Part shown: positions 45,367 through 53,822 of the stretch, in pieces
Numbering within the stretch: the stretch's first letter is position 1
How the letters are laid out: every line of letters starts with the position of its first letter
Assembly (NCBI RefSeq): GCF_001280515.1
Contig: NZ_LBIQ01000030.1
Span: 1,630,501-1,694,500, forward strand
Source of the DNA: Mangrovimonas sp. ST2L15
Lineage (GTDB): Bacteria; Bacteroidota; Bacteroidia; Flavobacteriales; Flavobacteriaceae
DNA length: 64,000 nt
Direction: 5' to 3'
Translations under genes and position numbers: made by a program
The notes under the pieces: generated by a model
Told to the model about the DNA's origin: nothing
Databases searched by the model: none
What the model saw: the letters and a program-made list of their open reading frames with translations, nothing else

Positions 45367-46539
45367 TTATTCCAATTTTTTAAAAAAGTGCGGTTGGTAA
45401 TCTATCAACATATCTGGATGGCAAATTTTTATAATATCCTTTAATACCAAATCAGGTCTAGCAAATCCTTCTTCGTAATAGGTGACGCCCCCTTTTGGTC
45501 CCAATGTATTGGCAAAGGAGAAAATGGCATTATTCTGAAATGCCTTGAACTGGGTGTAGTGCTCATTGGCATTTTTTAATGCTTCCATAGAATTGTAATA
45601 TGACGGACTTAACCAGATGTCTGCATTCTGAGCTTTTGAGAAAACAGCCTCAAAGCTTAAGGCCAAACTTCCCGCACTGGAAACTTCACTCCAAAGATAA
45701 TCCACATTGGCATCCTTCATAAGTTGAGCTTCGGGACTAGTGCCACTAGGCAGGTACCAAACATCTTTTTCCAAAGCGCCACTTAAAATAGTGGGTCTGT
45801 TTTTAATATTGGAAGCTAAGGTTTTAGCTTGATTATACTCCGATTTTATTTGGTTAAAAATCGAGTCTGCCATGGCTTCCTTTTGATACAAAGCTCCAAA
45901 AAACTTGATCCATTCTGCTTTTGCCAAAGGCGAAGTTTCTATCCAATCACCATTGTAAATAACCGGAATCCCTGATTTTTTTATCGTTTCAAATGTGCGA
46001 TTATTGCCATCAATTCCAAATCCTACCACTACTTCAGGCCTTAGCTCCAATAGGACTTCGGTATTGATGCCTTCATTTTTGCCCAATTCCCTAATCTTTC
46101 CTTCATCAATTCGTTTTCTGGTATTTACTGAAGAAATATAGGTAGATCCAGGAAAACCAACTAAAGACTCAACTTCATCCAATAATTCCAGAGCAGGAAT
46201 ATGGGTCGTGGAGGTAACCACGATTTTTTTTATTGGAGTTCTCAGGATGGCATCATATTCATCCTTGATCAAGGTAATGGTAGCAAGGTTTTCCTCAGGG
46301 ATAAGAGCATATCTATATGTCTCTTCAGCCTTGGGCCACGGATTGTATATTTCCAACACTTTAAATTGCTCATGATTTTTGATTTGAAACCCTGTAGCAA
46401 AACTTAAGCTGTCTACTGTTTCATTTTTAAGAGGTCGTATTTTTTCTGCTTTCTTGACTTCCTTGCAACTCCAAAAAATGGAAATAATGAGTAAAAGGAT
46501 AGGTAACCTAAGTGACAGATAAATTCTTGATCTTATCAT
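45367..46539 (-). CDS. btuF: B12-type substrate-binding lipoprotein
   Basis: 390 aa. A lipobox (IFWSCKEV, Cys at about 25) is followed by a TroA/BtuF-like helical-backbone binding fold (KKIVVTSTTHIPALELLDEVESLVG, LRPEVVVGFGIDG, SGIPVIYNGDWIE). It should deliver the ligand to the btuC/btuD pair at the inner membrane. A possible -7 element (TACATTTG on the minus strand, 46575-46582) is about 36 nt before the ATG. No riboswitch is seen on this strand. Confidence 0.8.
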   Translation of the reverse strand: MIRSRIYLSLRLPILLLIISIFWSCKEVKKAEKIRPLKNETVDSLSFATGFQIKNHEQFKVLEIYNPWPKAEETYRYALIPEENLATITLIKDEYDAILRTPIKKIVVTSTTHIPALELLDEVESLVGFPGSTYISSVNTRKRIDEGKIRELGKNEGINTEVLLELRPEVVVGFGIDGNNRTFETIKKSGIPVIYNGDWIETSPLAKAEWIKFFGALYQKEAMADSIFNQIKSEYNQAKTLASNIKNRPTILSGALEKDVWYLPSGTSPEAQLMKDANVDYLWSEVSSAGSLALSFEAVFSKAQNADIWLSPSYYNSMEALKNANEHYTQFKAFQNNAIFSFANTLGPKGGVTYYEEGFARPDLVLKDIIKICHPDMLIDYQPHFFKKLE

Positions 46540-46561
46540 AAGTTTGTTTAAACTTTAAGTT

Positions 46562-46669
46562 ATGAGAGACGGTTCAAATGTAACAATATATCTAGTAGCG
46601 GGAATTATTATACTGCATTTTTTGGTTGGATTAATTTATTTGTTCATCAAAATGAATAAGAAAAATTAG
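46562..46669 (+). CDS. Possible 35-aa single-pass membrane peptide
   Basis: A short frame starts MRDGSNVTIYLVAGIIILHF and ends KMNKKN, with one hydrophobic stretch of about 22 residues and a basic tail, compatible with an inside-out orientation. It lies between the divergent btuF start and the riboswitch promoter, and it overlaps a candidate btuF -7 element. AT-rich DNA readily yields such frames by chance, so support is weak. Confidence 0.3.
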   Translation: MRDGSNVTIYLVAGIIILHFLVGLIYLFIKMNKKN

Positions 46670-46678
46670 TTTTCTGTA

Positions 46679-46707
46679 TTGCTATAGAAAGTTAATAAGT
46701 ATCTTTG
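46679..46707 (+). promoter_or_regulatory. Promoter of the riboswitch-btuB transcript
   Basis: TTG (46679-46681), an 18-nt spacer and TATCTTTG (46700-46707) followed by C are a good Bacteroidota promoter. The transcript would begin just before the riboswitch. Confidence 0.7.
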
Positions 46708-46714
46708 CATTGAA

Positions 46715-46880
46715 TTTTGGTTCCCATTAGGGGATTAATAGGGAATCTGGTGAAAATCCAGGACTGTTCCCGCAACTGTAAGCTATCAAGCTTTGTGCAA
46801 CACTTCAAAATGTCACTGTCTTTAAAGACGGGAAGGCGATGCACAAAGACGCAAGTCAGGAGACCTGCCAATTTCAAAAC
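46715..46880 (+). promoter_or_regulatory. Cobalamin (B12) riboswitch
   Basis: The elements of the cobalamin riboswitch are in order: GGGAATCTGGTGAAAATCC, GGACTGTTCCCGCAACTGTAAG, a variable arm with GTCACTG and GGGAAGGCG, and the B12 box CAAGTCAGGAGACCTGCC (46852-46869). It sits about 50 nt upstream of the btuB-like ATG and should repress expression when adenosyl- or methylcobalamin is plentiful, probably at translation because no clear terminator follows. Confidence 0.95.
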
Positions 46881-46918
46881 TAAATAATTTAAGCTTTCGG
46901 GTAAAAGGCTTAGGGGAA

Positions 46919-48754
46919 ATGAAGCAGGTTTATATTGTCTTTTGTTGTTTGTTTTTTTCAGGTTTGGTCTCATCACAAACCCTAACTGGTTCTATCCAAA
47001 ATTTGGATGAGGTTATTGTTTTGGCCGACAAAAATCTAAAGGAATTTTCCAATTCCCAAACTCTAGTAACCCTTGCAGATAGTACCATAACAAGAAGTGG
47101 TGCATCCTTGACAGAATTATTAAGTCTTAATTCCGCCATTCATTTTAAGGAAAATGGATTGGGAATGGTATCATCTCCTTCTTTTAGGGGTTCTACAGCG
47201 CAACAAACGGCTGTGGTTTGGAATGGAATCAATATCAATTCTCAGTTCAATGGGCAAACTGATTTCAATACGGTCAATATTAGAAATTTTGATGAAGTTG
47301 GAATTAGGAGTGGTGGTGGAAGTGTGCTCTACGGAAGTGGAGCGATAGGAGGTAGTATACATTTGAATAATTCCGTTCAGTTTCATGCCGGATTTGAAAA
47401 TAGCTTTTTCACTCGCCTTGGAAGTTATGATACCCAAGATTTAAACTATACAGGAAAGTTTTCAAACGATAAGTTAAGTGTAAACATATCAACATCATAT
47501 TCCCATTCTGAAAATGATTATGAGGTGCCTACTAGAGTAGGGAGGAACCAAAATGGTAGCTTTTATAATCTGGGAATGTCGGCCAATATTGGATATAAAA
47601 TAAATGCCAATAACCTCATTAAGTATTATGGGTATTCCTATGATGGAGAGCGTCACTTCTCTTTAATTTCTCCAACTGAGACGCCTACCAAATATCAAGA
47701 TATTAATACCAGACAATTGCTTGAATGGGAGGGAACCTATGGCAAGGTTTCTTCCAATTTAAAACTGGCTTACTTAACCGAGAGGTATAAATATTTTTCT
47801 AATACAGAACTTTATAATTATACATTTGGAGAAGCCAACACAGTTGTTGGTAAATACCAATTGGGATATCGCATCTTTGGTGGAGCCTACCTTCAGGGTA
47901 TGGCAGATATCACTCATACCGCAGGGGAAGGGTCTAGCATCAATGAAACCAAGCGTACCATTTCAGGGTTCAGCCTATTGTATAAACAGCGACTTAAAAA
48001 GTTAATTTATGAAGCTAGCCTTAGACAGGAAATAACCTCGAATTATGAAAGTCCGTTGTTATATAATTTAGGGTTAAGGTATAAATTCAACTCTTGGTAC
48101 ACCTTAAAATTAAATGGCTCCAAAAATTTTAGAATTCCTACTTATAATGATTTGTATTGGACAGGAAGCGGTAATGTGACTTTGAAACCTGAAATGGCCT
48201 ACCAATTTGAATTGGGAAATGAATTTCAGTTTGGAGAAGTTAAAGTCTCCTTGTTAGGATTCTATAATGATATTACTGACATGATTCGGTGGTTGCCTTC
48301 AGGTTCATTATGGAATCCGGTTAACACAGATCATGTCCTAACCTATGGTTTGGAAACGCAACTTCAATTTTCAAAACAAATTGGTGATCATCATATCGGA
48401 CTGAATGCTTCTTATTCTTATACCAAATCAGAAAATCAAGAAACTGAAAAACAACTTACCTATGTCCCTTATCATAAAGGAGCAGGAAGTGTAAATTATC
48501 AATTCCGTCAATGGTCTATGTATTGGCAAAGTATGTATACGGGAGAGGTTTTTATTTTCTCGGATAACAATCCAAGATATATATTGGAGGATTATTTTAT
48601 AAATAATTTAGGGGTAGAATATCAATTTCACAAGCCATTTCCAATTCAATTGGGAGTACAGGTAAAGAATATCTTAAACGAGACATACCAGAGTGTGGCA
48701 AACCGCTACATGCCTGGTATAAATTATAACTTTTATTTAAATTTTAATTTTTAA
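46919..48754 (+). CDS. btuB: TonB-dependent receptor, BtuB-like
   Basis: 611 aa with a signal peptide (FFSGLVSSQ). The plug domain (about 25-150) has EVIVLADKNLKEF near the TonB box, FRGSTAQQTAVVWNGININ and GSVLYGSGAIGGSIHL. The C-terminal barrel ends in YNFYLNFNF with the usual terminal aromatic. It has no N-terminal carboxypeptidase-like domain, so it is a compact BtuB-size receptor, not a SusC. The cobalamin riboswitch upstream makes corrinoid the most likely ligand. The next gene starts 3 nt later. Confidence 0.88.
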   Translation: MKQVYIVFCCLFFSGLVSSQTLTGSIQNLDEVIVLADKNLKEFSNSQTLVTLADSTITRSGASLTELLSLNSAIHFKENGLGMVSSPSFRGSTAQQTAVVWNGININSQFNGQTDFNTVNIRNFDEVGIRSGGGSVLYGSGAIGGSIHLNNSVQFHAGFENSFFTRLGSYDTQDLNYTGKFSNDKLSVNISTSYSHSENDYEVPTRVGRNQNGSFYNLGMSANIGYKINANNLIKYYGYSYDGERHFSLISPTETPTKYQDINTRQLLEWEGTYGKVSSNLKLAYLTERYKYFSNTELYNYTFGEANTVVGKYQLGYRIFGGAYLQGMADITHTAGEGSSINETKRTISGFSLLYKQRLKKLIYEASLRQEITSNYESPLLYNLGLRYKFNSWYTLKLNGSKNFRIPTYNDLYWTGSGNVTLKPEMAYQFELGNEFQFGEVKVSLLGFYNDITDMIRWLPSGSLWNPVNTDHVLTYGLETQLQFSKQIGDHHIGLNASYSYTKSENQETEKQLTYVPYHKGAGSVNYQFRQWSMYWQSMYTGEVFIFSDNNPRYILEDYFINNLGVEYQFHKPFPIQLGVQVKNILNETYQSVANRYMPGINYNFYLNFNF

Positions 48755-48757
48755 ACT

Positions 48758-49834
48758 ATGAAAAACTATTTCAAATCTATCATGTTACTCCTTTCTTTCG
48801 GATTGTTTGTTGCCTCTTGTAGTGATGATGATAACATTACGCCCATTGAGAATCCATCTGGAACTTATGAAAATGGGATGCTAGTCTTGGCAGAAGGCGG
48901 TTCCATTTCTGGATCGGTGTCTTATATTTCATCTGATTTTACAGAAGTTGAAAACAACATTTTCTTTAATATTAATAGTGACGAATTAGGAACTTATGTG
49001 CAATCAATGGCTTTTCAAGATGGAAAAGGATTTATTGTAACAGATAATAATACGATTAATGTGGTTGACAGGTATTCTTTTGAAAGAGAAGCTACGATAA
49101 CTAATGGTTTGAGTTTACCAAGATATATGGCTGTTTCCAATGGAAAAGGGTATGTAACCAATTGGGGAGATGGATTTGTTGCTGATGATGATTTTGTCGC
49201 AGTTATTGATTTATCAAGTTATACAGTTCAAGAAAGTATTCCTGTAGGTGAAGGTCCTGAACAAATTTTAGCTGTTGGCGATAAATTGTTTGTGTCTCAC
49301 AAGGGAGGTTACAGTACCAACAATATTATTACGGTTATCAATACCTCGGATAATTCTGTGGAGACTATTGAAGTAGCAGACAATCCAGATGAAATGTTTG
49401 TTAATGGATCTGGGCAATTGGTTGTTTTGTCTGAGGGTGCTACTATTTATGATGCTAATTGGACTCCTATTGGGGATACTCCTGGAGCGATCACTACAAT
49501 TGACCCATCAAACAATAGTGTTGTGTCAGAAATAGCATTTGCTGAAGGCTTTCACCCAAATTTAATGGCATACAGCCAAGGTTATATTTATTACCAATTA
49601 AACAATCAAGTTTTTGAAATGTCTGAAGCATCAACGTCATTACCAACTTCAGCTATCATCAACCTATCTGGAACAACACCTTATGGATTAAGTGTTAATG
49701 GAACCCATTTGTTTGTAACAGATGCTAAGGATTTTGCTTCTTTAAGTGATTTATTGGTTTTTGATTTGACTGATAATTCATTAGCCAACACTTTTGAGGT
49801 AGGCCTGATTGCATCAAAGGTTTATTTTAATTAA
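48758..49834 (+). CDS. BtuG-like beta-propeller surface lipoprotein
   Basis: 358 aa. The lipoprotein signal ends FVASCSDDDN; the acidic run after Cys21 is like the lipoprotein export signal that sends Bacteroidota lipoproteins to the surface. The mature part is a seven-bladed-type propeller with YVTN-like repeats (FIVTDNNTINVVDRY, DDDFVAVIDLSSYTV, NIITVINTSDNSVETIEV, SDLLVFDLTDNSL). BtuG of Bacteroides is such a propeller, binds B12 tightly at the cell surface and partners BtuB. Position under the same riboswitch fits that function, but sequence identity to BtuG was not measured. Confidence 0.75.
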   Translation: MKNYFKSIMLLLSFGLFVASCSDDDNITPIENPSGTYENGMLVLAEGGSISGSVSYISSDFTEVENNIFFNINSDELGTYVQSMAFQDGKGFIVTDNNTINVVDRYSFEREATITNGLSLPRYMAVSNGKGYVTNWGDGFVADDDFVAVIDLSSYTVQESIPVGEGPEQILAVGDKLFVSHKGGYSTNNIITVINTSDNSVETIEVADNPDEMFVNGSGQLVVLSEGATIYDANWTPIGDTPGAITTIDPSNNSVVSEIAFAEGFHPNLMAYSQGYIYYQLNNQVFEMSEASTSLPTSAIINLSGTTPYGLSVNGTHLFVTDAKDFASLSDLLVFDLTDNSLANTFEVGLIASKVYFN

Positions 49835-49856
49835 TACCATTGAACTTAGTTAAGAT

Positions 49857-49883
49857 AAAAAAGCCGCTTTGAGCGGCTTTTTT
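49857..49883. terminator. Bidirectional terminator
   Basis: AAAAAAGCCGCT / AGCGGCTTTTTT with a 3-nt loop separates the B12 operon (+) from the S41 protease gene (-). Confidence 0.92.
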
Positions 49884-49884
49884 A

Positions 49885-51297
49885 TTAATCGGCAATCATT
49901 ATTTGGGAATTCGGTTCTAAATCATGATTATCACCAATAATCTCAAGACCTTTACTTGATAATGCGGCTTGTCGCCCGCCATTTTCTATAACTTGGAGAG
50001 CGGCTGCCAATAACGGTTCCATCTGGTTTCCGATACTTCCTAAATCATTTACTTTTTCTCCAATTTCTACATCTGGGACAAGACCACTGTTAGGTACTGC
50101 CAATCCCTCAGCATTTCGGGTGATGGCGATTAAAGGCAATAAAGCATAGGTGTGGGTTGGATTAACATTTTGAGGCCCATAATCTGGTGAGTCATAAATA
50201 ATACTGGAGGCTTGTGATTTTCCCACGGTATTTTTTCCAATATGCACAACTTCAATATAGGAGCTTAAACTATTAATAACCATTTCACTAGCAGAAGCGC
50301 TGCTTCCGGTAGCAATAACATAGACTTTATTCAGATTCAAACTATTGATAGATGTTCCATTAAAACTATTGGTGAAATTGTAGGTAGAATTAAAATTTTG
50401 TTTTTGATCATTATAATTTAAGCTTGAAAAAGCAGCTCCATTGAACTGGCCGGTAATCATGCTTCCCAAAAGTCTGGCAGAATTTACAGAACCCCCTGGG
50501 TTATACCTTAAATCCAAAACTAGTTTTTGAACACCGTTTGACGAGAAATAACCAAATACGTCATTCAATTGGTTGTTGAAGTCTCCCGTAAATCCGTTAT
50601 ACATGAGATAACCTACCTGTTCGCCTCCAATATTAAAAACGTCATAGTCATAAACAGGATTTTCGGTATAGGGGACTTTGGTTAGCTGAATTTGCTGATT
50701 TATATCTGATATAAAATCATCAGTTACGTCATTTGGTGTGCCATTGTCATCATAAGAGCCAAGAGCAATAGTATAAGAATTAGTGCCCAATAAGGATCTA
50801 TAATTGTTAATGGTGAGTTGTGTACCATTAACTGAATGAAATATATCGCCTCTAACCAATCCTTTATTTTCGGCATCGGTGCTGGGTAAAATATAACGTA
50901 CGTAACCAAACACATCAGTATCTGTAGATGAAAACCTAAAAAGGCCATACTCCATACCATTGTGATAGGAGGTACCATTAAGCTGTTGCTCTAAGGCAAA
51001 ATAATCATCTGTTATCGCACTAAACCTATCAATAGTTTGCCTTTCATAAATCAAACTTTCAAAAAGGTTTTCAGGAGAACTAAAACTATTTAAATAAGAG
51101 TCATAGTCACTAGACTCAGCTCGGTTGGTTTGTAATTGTGGCATTTCATCTTTATAAATATACCACTCGAACATGGCTCGGTACACAAAATCTTTGATAT
51201 CTTGATCGGTTGCTGGGTTGTCATCCAAATCCTCAAAGCAGGAGTTTAGAGTGCATAAAACCAACAGGTTGAGCATAATAAATCGTAGGGCTTTCAT
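49885..51297 (-). CDS. S41-family serine peptidase lipoprotein
   Basis: 470 aa. A lipobox (CTLNSCFED) indicates a lipoprotein. A PDZ-like region (about 150-185, YVRYILPSTDAENKGLVRGDIFHSVNG) precedes the S41 catalytic domain with LDLRYNPGGSVNSA and ATGSSASASEMV, followed about 25 residues later by GKNTVGKS. The Ser and Lys in the last two match the CtpA/tail-specific protease dyad. It presumably cleaves periplasmic or surface proteins; substrates are unknown. It is divergent from the second sigma operon. Confidence 0.88.
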   Translation of the reverse strand: MKALRFIMLNLLVLCTLNSCFEDLDDNPATDQDIKDFVYRAMFEWYIYKDEMPQLQTNRAESSDYDSYLNSFSSPENLFESLIYERQTIDRFSAITDDYFALEQQLNGTSYHNGMEYGLFRFSSTDTDVFGYVRYILPSTDAENKGLVRGDIFHSVNGTQLTINNYRSLLGTNSYTIALGSYDDNGTPNDVTDDFISDINQQIQLTKVPYTENPVYDYDVFNIGGEQVGYLMYNGFTGDFNNQLNDVFGYFSSNGVQKLVLDLRYNPGGSVNSARLLGSMITGQFNGAAFSSLNYNDQKQNFNSTYNFTNSFNGTSINSLNLNKVYVIATGSSASASEMVINSLSSYIEVVHIGKNTVGKSQASSIIYDSPDYGPQNVNPTHTYALLPLIAITRNAEGLAVPNSGLVPDVEIGEKVNDLGSIGNQMEPLLAAALQVIENGGRQAALSSKGLEIIGDNHDLEPNSQIMIAD

Positions 51298-51358
51298 AGC
51301 TTTTATAACTTTTTTATTCCTTAAAAATAGCTACTTTGTATTGGGATTAAAAATTTTT

Positions 51359-51383
51359 GTAACAAAAAGAATACTTGTTCGTC
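51359..51383 (+). promoter_or_regulatory. ECF-type autoregulatory promoter
   Basis: GTAAC (51359-51363), a 16-nt spacer and CGTC (51380-51383) match the classic bipartite ECF promoter. It lies about 45 nt upstream of the sigma gene start. Confidence 0.65.
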
Positions 51384-51429
51384 GTAAAGATGAATAGCAA
51401 TAAAAAAGCTATTTAAACCAACTACAAAA

Positions 51430-51939
51430 ATGAACCAAAAAGAATTTTTAAATACGGTGATGCCTTTCAAGGATAAGGTGTTTCGACTTGCGAAGAGATT
51501 GTTGGTCTCTACGGAAGAGGCAGAAGATGCCACACAGGAGGTTCTTTTGAAATTATGGAATAACAAATCGAAAATTGCTGAATACAATAATGTCGAAGCC
51601 TTTTCGATGACTATGACCAAGAATTTTTGTTTGGATAAATTGAAATCAAAACAAGCTCAAAATTTAAAGCTTGTTCATAGTAACTATAAAGACGAACATG
51701 CTTCATTACAAAAGCAAATAGAACTTAATGATAGTTTAGGTTGGGTGGGGAAAATAATTCAAGAGTTGCCAGAGCAGCAACGAATGATCATCCAACTAAG
51801 AGATATAGAGCAGTATGATTATGACGAAATAGCAGAAATGCTTGACATGAATCAGACAGCAATAAGAGTAGCGCTCTCACGAGCTAGAAAAACAATACGA
51901 GAAAAATTAACTAATACTCATAATTATGGTATTAAATAA
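51430..51939 (+). CDS. ECF-family RNA polymerase sigma factor
   Basis: 169 aa. Region 2 contains TEEAEDATQEVLLKLWNNKSK and AFSMTMTKNFCLDKLKSK; region 4 contains LPEQQRMIIQLRDIEQYDYDEIAEMLDMNQTAIRVALSRARKTI split across the HTH. It heads a four-gene operon with a membrane anti-sigma candidate and two DUF4252 proteins, and the candidate ECF promoter upstream suggests it activates itself. Confidence 0.93.
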   Translation: MNQKEFLNTVMPFKDKVFRLAKRLLVSTEEAEDATQEVLLKLWNNKSKIAEYNNVEAFSMTMTKNFCLDKLKSKQAQNLKLVHSNYKDEHASLQKQIELNDSLGWVGKIIQELPEQQRMIIQLRDIEQYDYDEIAEMLDMNQTAIRVALSRARKTIREKLTNTHNYGIK

Positions 51940-52405
51940 GATAGAAAAGTTACTTGAAAAGTACGAGAACGGAGAGACAACACTTCAAGAAGAACAGCAG
52001 CTTAAACACTATTTTTCACAGGAGAATGTTGCACCACATCTGGAAGTTTACAAACCTTTGTTTACGTATTTTATAGTAAGTGAAAAAGAACAGTTTACCA
52101 AAGACGTTCCATTAAACACCAAGACGAAACGATCCTATTATTTTCAATGGATTTCTGTCGCAGCTGTAGCGGTTCTTTTAATTGGGTTTTATTTTAAGAC
52201 AGACGTCAACCAACAGGAAGATTATGGAACTTATGATGACCCAGAGATGGCTTACAATGAGGTAGTGAAATCATTGGAAATGATATCATCAAGCTTCAAT
52301 AAAGGCGCCCAAAAAATCAACTACTTAAACGGTTATGAAACCGGTATTGAAAAAGTGGGGTACCTAAATGAAATTGAAAATACCAGAAGCCTAATTTTTA
52401 AATAA
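51926..52405 (+). CDS. Membrane anti-sigma factor candidate
   Basis: 159 aa. An N-terminal cytoplasmic helical part (IEKLLEKYENGETTLQEEQQL) is followed by one transmembrane helix (about 74-91, YFQWISVAAVAVLLIGFYF) and a periplasmic tail. Its start overlaps the sigma gene by 14 nt, the usual arrangement for a sigma/anti-sigma pair. No conserved zinc motif is seen. Confidence 0.7.
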   Translation: MVLNKIEKLLEKYENGETTLQEEQQLKHYFSQENVAPHLEVYKPLFTYFIVSEKEQFTKDVPLNTKTKRSYYFQWISVAAVAVLLIGFYFKTDVNQQEDYGTYDDPEMAYNEVVKSLEMISSSFNKGAQKINYLNGYETGIEKVGYLNEIENTRSLIFK

Positions 52406-52447
52406 TTGAATGAAAAAACCTTTTTGAAAAATTTAAAATTGAAAACA

Positions 52448-53017
52448 ATGAAAACCAAAATGATCCTTTTTTTAATGGCAATTATGTTATTACCATTAAC
52501 ATCCAACGCCCAAGATATTTTTGATAAATACAGCAATAGTACTGATGTGACCTATGTGTCCATAAAACCAAAAATGTTCCAAATGTTGGCTAAAATGAAT
52601 ATTAATACAGACGATCCAGAAGCGCAATCCTATTTGGATATGGTCAATAGCATCACAAGCTTTAAGACTATTGTTACTGCCAATCAAGCCATTTCATCAG
52701 ACATTACTAAATGGGTGAAAGGAAAGTTAGGTTCCCTTGAAGAGCTAATGGTAGTAAAAGATGATGGTGTAGAAATGAAGTTTTTTGTCAAGGAAGGCAA
52801 AGACGAAGACCATGTTAGTGAATTGCTCATGTTTGTTGATGGTTTGAATGGAATTACTAAAGATGCTGATATCAATATCAATGGGAAAAAGCGTGAGATA
52901 GAAACCGTAGTCATTTCTTTAACTGGAAATATTGACTTGAACCAAATCTCTAAATTGACCCAACAAATGAACATCCCTGGAGGAGAACATTTGGAAGATA
53001 ACAACAAGAAAAAATAA
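52448..53017 (+). CDS. DUF4252 protein (first copy)
   Basis: 189 aa from ATG at 52448; the longer frame includes non-signal sequence. A signal peptide (MLLPLTSNAQ) precedes a DUF4252 domain, with DIFDKYSNSTDVTYVSIKPKMF near the start and the EELMVVKDDGVEMKFFVKEG strand/loop. Function is unknown; the pairing with ECF sigma genes is common in Bacteroidota. A second DUF4252 gene starts 5 nt downstream. Confidence 0.8.
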   Translation: MKTKMILFLMAIMLLPLTSNAQDIFDKYSNSTDVTYVSIKPKMFQMLAKMNINTDDPEAQSYLDMVNSITSFKTIVTANQAISSDITKWVKGKLGSLEELMVVKDDGVEMKFFVKEGKDEDHVSELLMFVDGLNGITKDADININGKKREIETVVISLTGNIDLNQISKLTQQMNIPGGEHLEDNNKKK

Positions 53018-53022
53018 TTGCT

Positions 53023-53565
53023 ATGAGCCAATCAATAAAACTATTAGCAATGATATTCACCCTGGTGCTGCTGGTTGGCTGCAACCAGGGTGAAACCTTG
53101 CAAACTTACTTTGTGGATAACCAGGAAACACCCAATTTTACCTCAGTTGATATTCCAACAAGTATTGTAGATTTCAAAAAAACTGAATTGACTCCAGAGC
53201 AAAAGGAAGCCTTCGAGTCCATTAATAGGTTGAATTTTTTAGGCTATAAAATTAAGGATAGCATTGATTTAACTGATTATAACACTCAGCTTTCTAAGGT
53301 GAGTTCTATCCTTAATGACCCAAAATATAATGATTTAGTGGAGTTTAATGATAAAGGAGGAAAAGTTGTTTTTAAATATTTGGGAGACGATGATGAAGCC
53401 GATGAATTTATACTTTTTGGAAGTTCGCCAGATTTAGGATTTGGAGTCTTACGTGTTTTAGGAGATGATATGAGTCCGCAAAAAATGGTGGCTTTGGTAG
53501 ATGCTCTGAGACAAGCAGAGGTGGACCAAGGGCAAATGCAAGGAGTTATGGATTTTTTCAAATAG
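53023..53565 (+). CDS. DUF4252-like lipoprotein (second copy)
   Basis: 180 aa. The lipoprotein signal ends LLVGCNQGET. The domain repeats the DUF4252 pattern with FVDNQETPNFTSVDIPTSI and VVFKYLGDDDEADEFILFG, but at low identity to its neighbour. It ends the operon, and a strong terminator follows. A role in sensing envelope stress is an inference from the sigma-factor context only. Confidence 0.72.
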   Translation: MSQSIKLLAMIFTLVLLVGCNQGETLQTYFVDNQETPNFTSVDIPTSIVDFKKTELTPEQKEAFESINRLNFLGYKIKDSIDLTDYNTQLSKVSSILNDPKYNDLVEFNDKGGKVVFKYLGDDDEADEFILFGSSPDLGFGVLRVLGDDMSPQKMVALVDALRQAEVDQGQMQGVMDFFK

Positions 53566-53591
53566 GAAATATTTGAAGTTTATATGTTAAT

Positions 53592-53624
53592 AAAAAAGCC
53601 CATCCAATTGGATGGGCTTTTTTT
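53592..53624. terminator. Bidirectional terminator
   Basis: The stem AAAAAAGCCCATCC / GGATGGGCTTTTTTT around AATT lies between the DUF4252 operon (+) and the purB downstream gene (-). Confidence 0.92.
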
Positions 53625-53627
53625 ATT

Positions 53628-53819
53628 TTATAGAGAAGTATCTTCTTCCTCCTCATCTGGTTTTTTCAGTGTGAGATAGAAATTGATTAGAAATATTATA
53701 ATCAGGATAATGAGCGTAATGATTATCGCATAATTATCCAAGATTCCAAATATTCCAGTAACCGAAAAACCTAAAGCAATAATAGCTGTAAGTATTAAGG
53801 TTTGTTTGTCAGTTAGCAT
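53628..53819 (-). CDS. Small two-helix membrane protein downstream of purB
   Basis: 63 aa from ATG at 53819; a TTG one codon upstream is also in frame. It has two hydrophobic helices (about 8-27 and 31-53) and a very acidic tail (PDEEEEDTSL). It starts 4 nt past the purB stop on the same strand, so it is probably co-transcribed with purB. I know no function for it. Confidence 0.55.
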   Translation of the reverse strand: MLTDKQTLILTAIIALGFSVTGIFGILDNYAIIITLIILIIIFLINFYLTLKKPDEEEEDTSL

Positions 53820-53822
53820 CAA

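Noticed and set aside
46692-46976. Minus-strand frame of 94 codons across the riboswitch
   Set aside because: It is antisense to a complete cobalamin riboswitch and the btuB start, which explain the conservation expected here.
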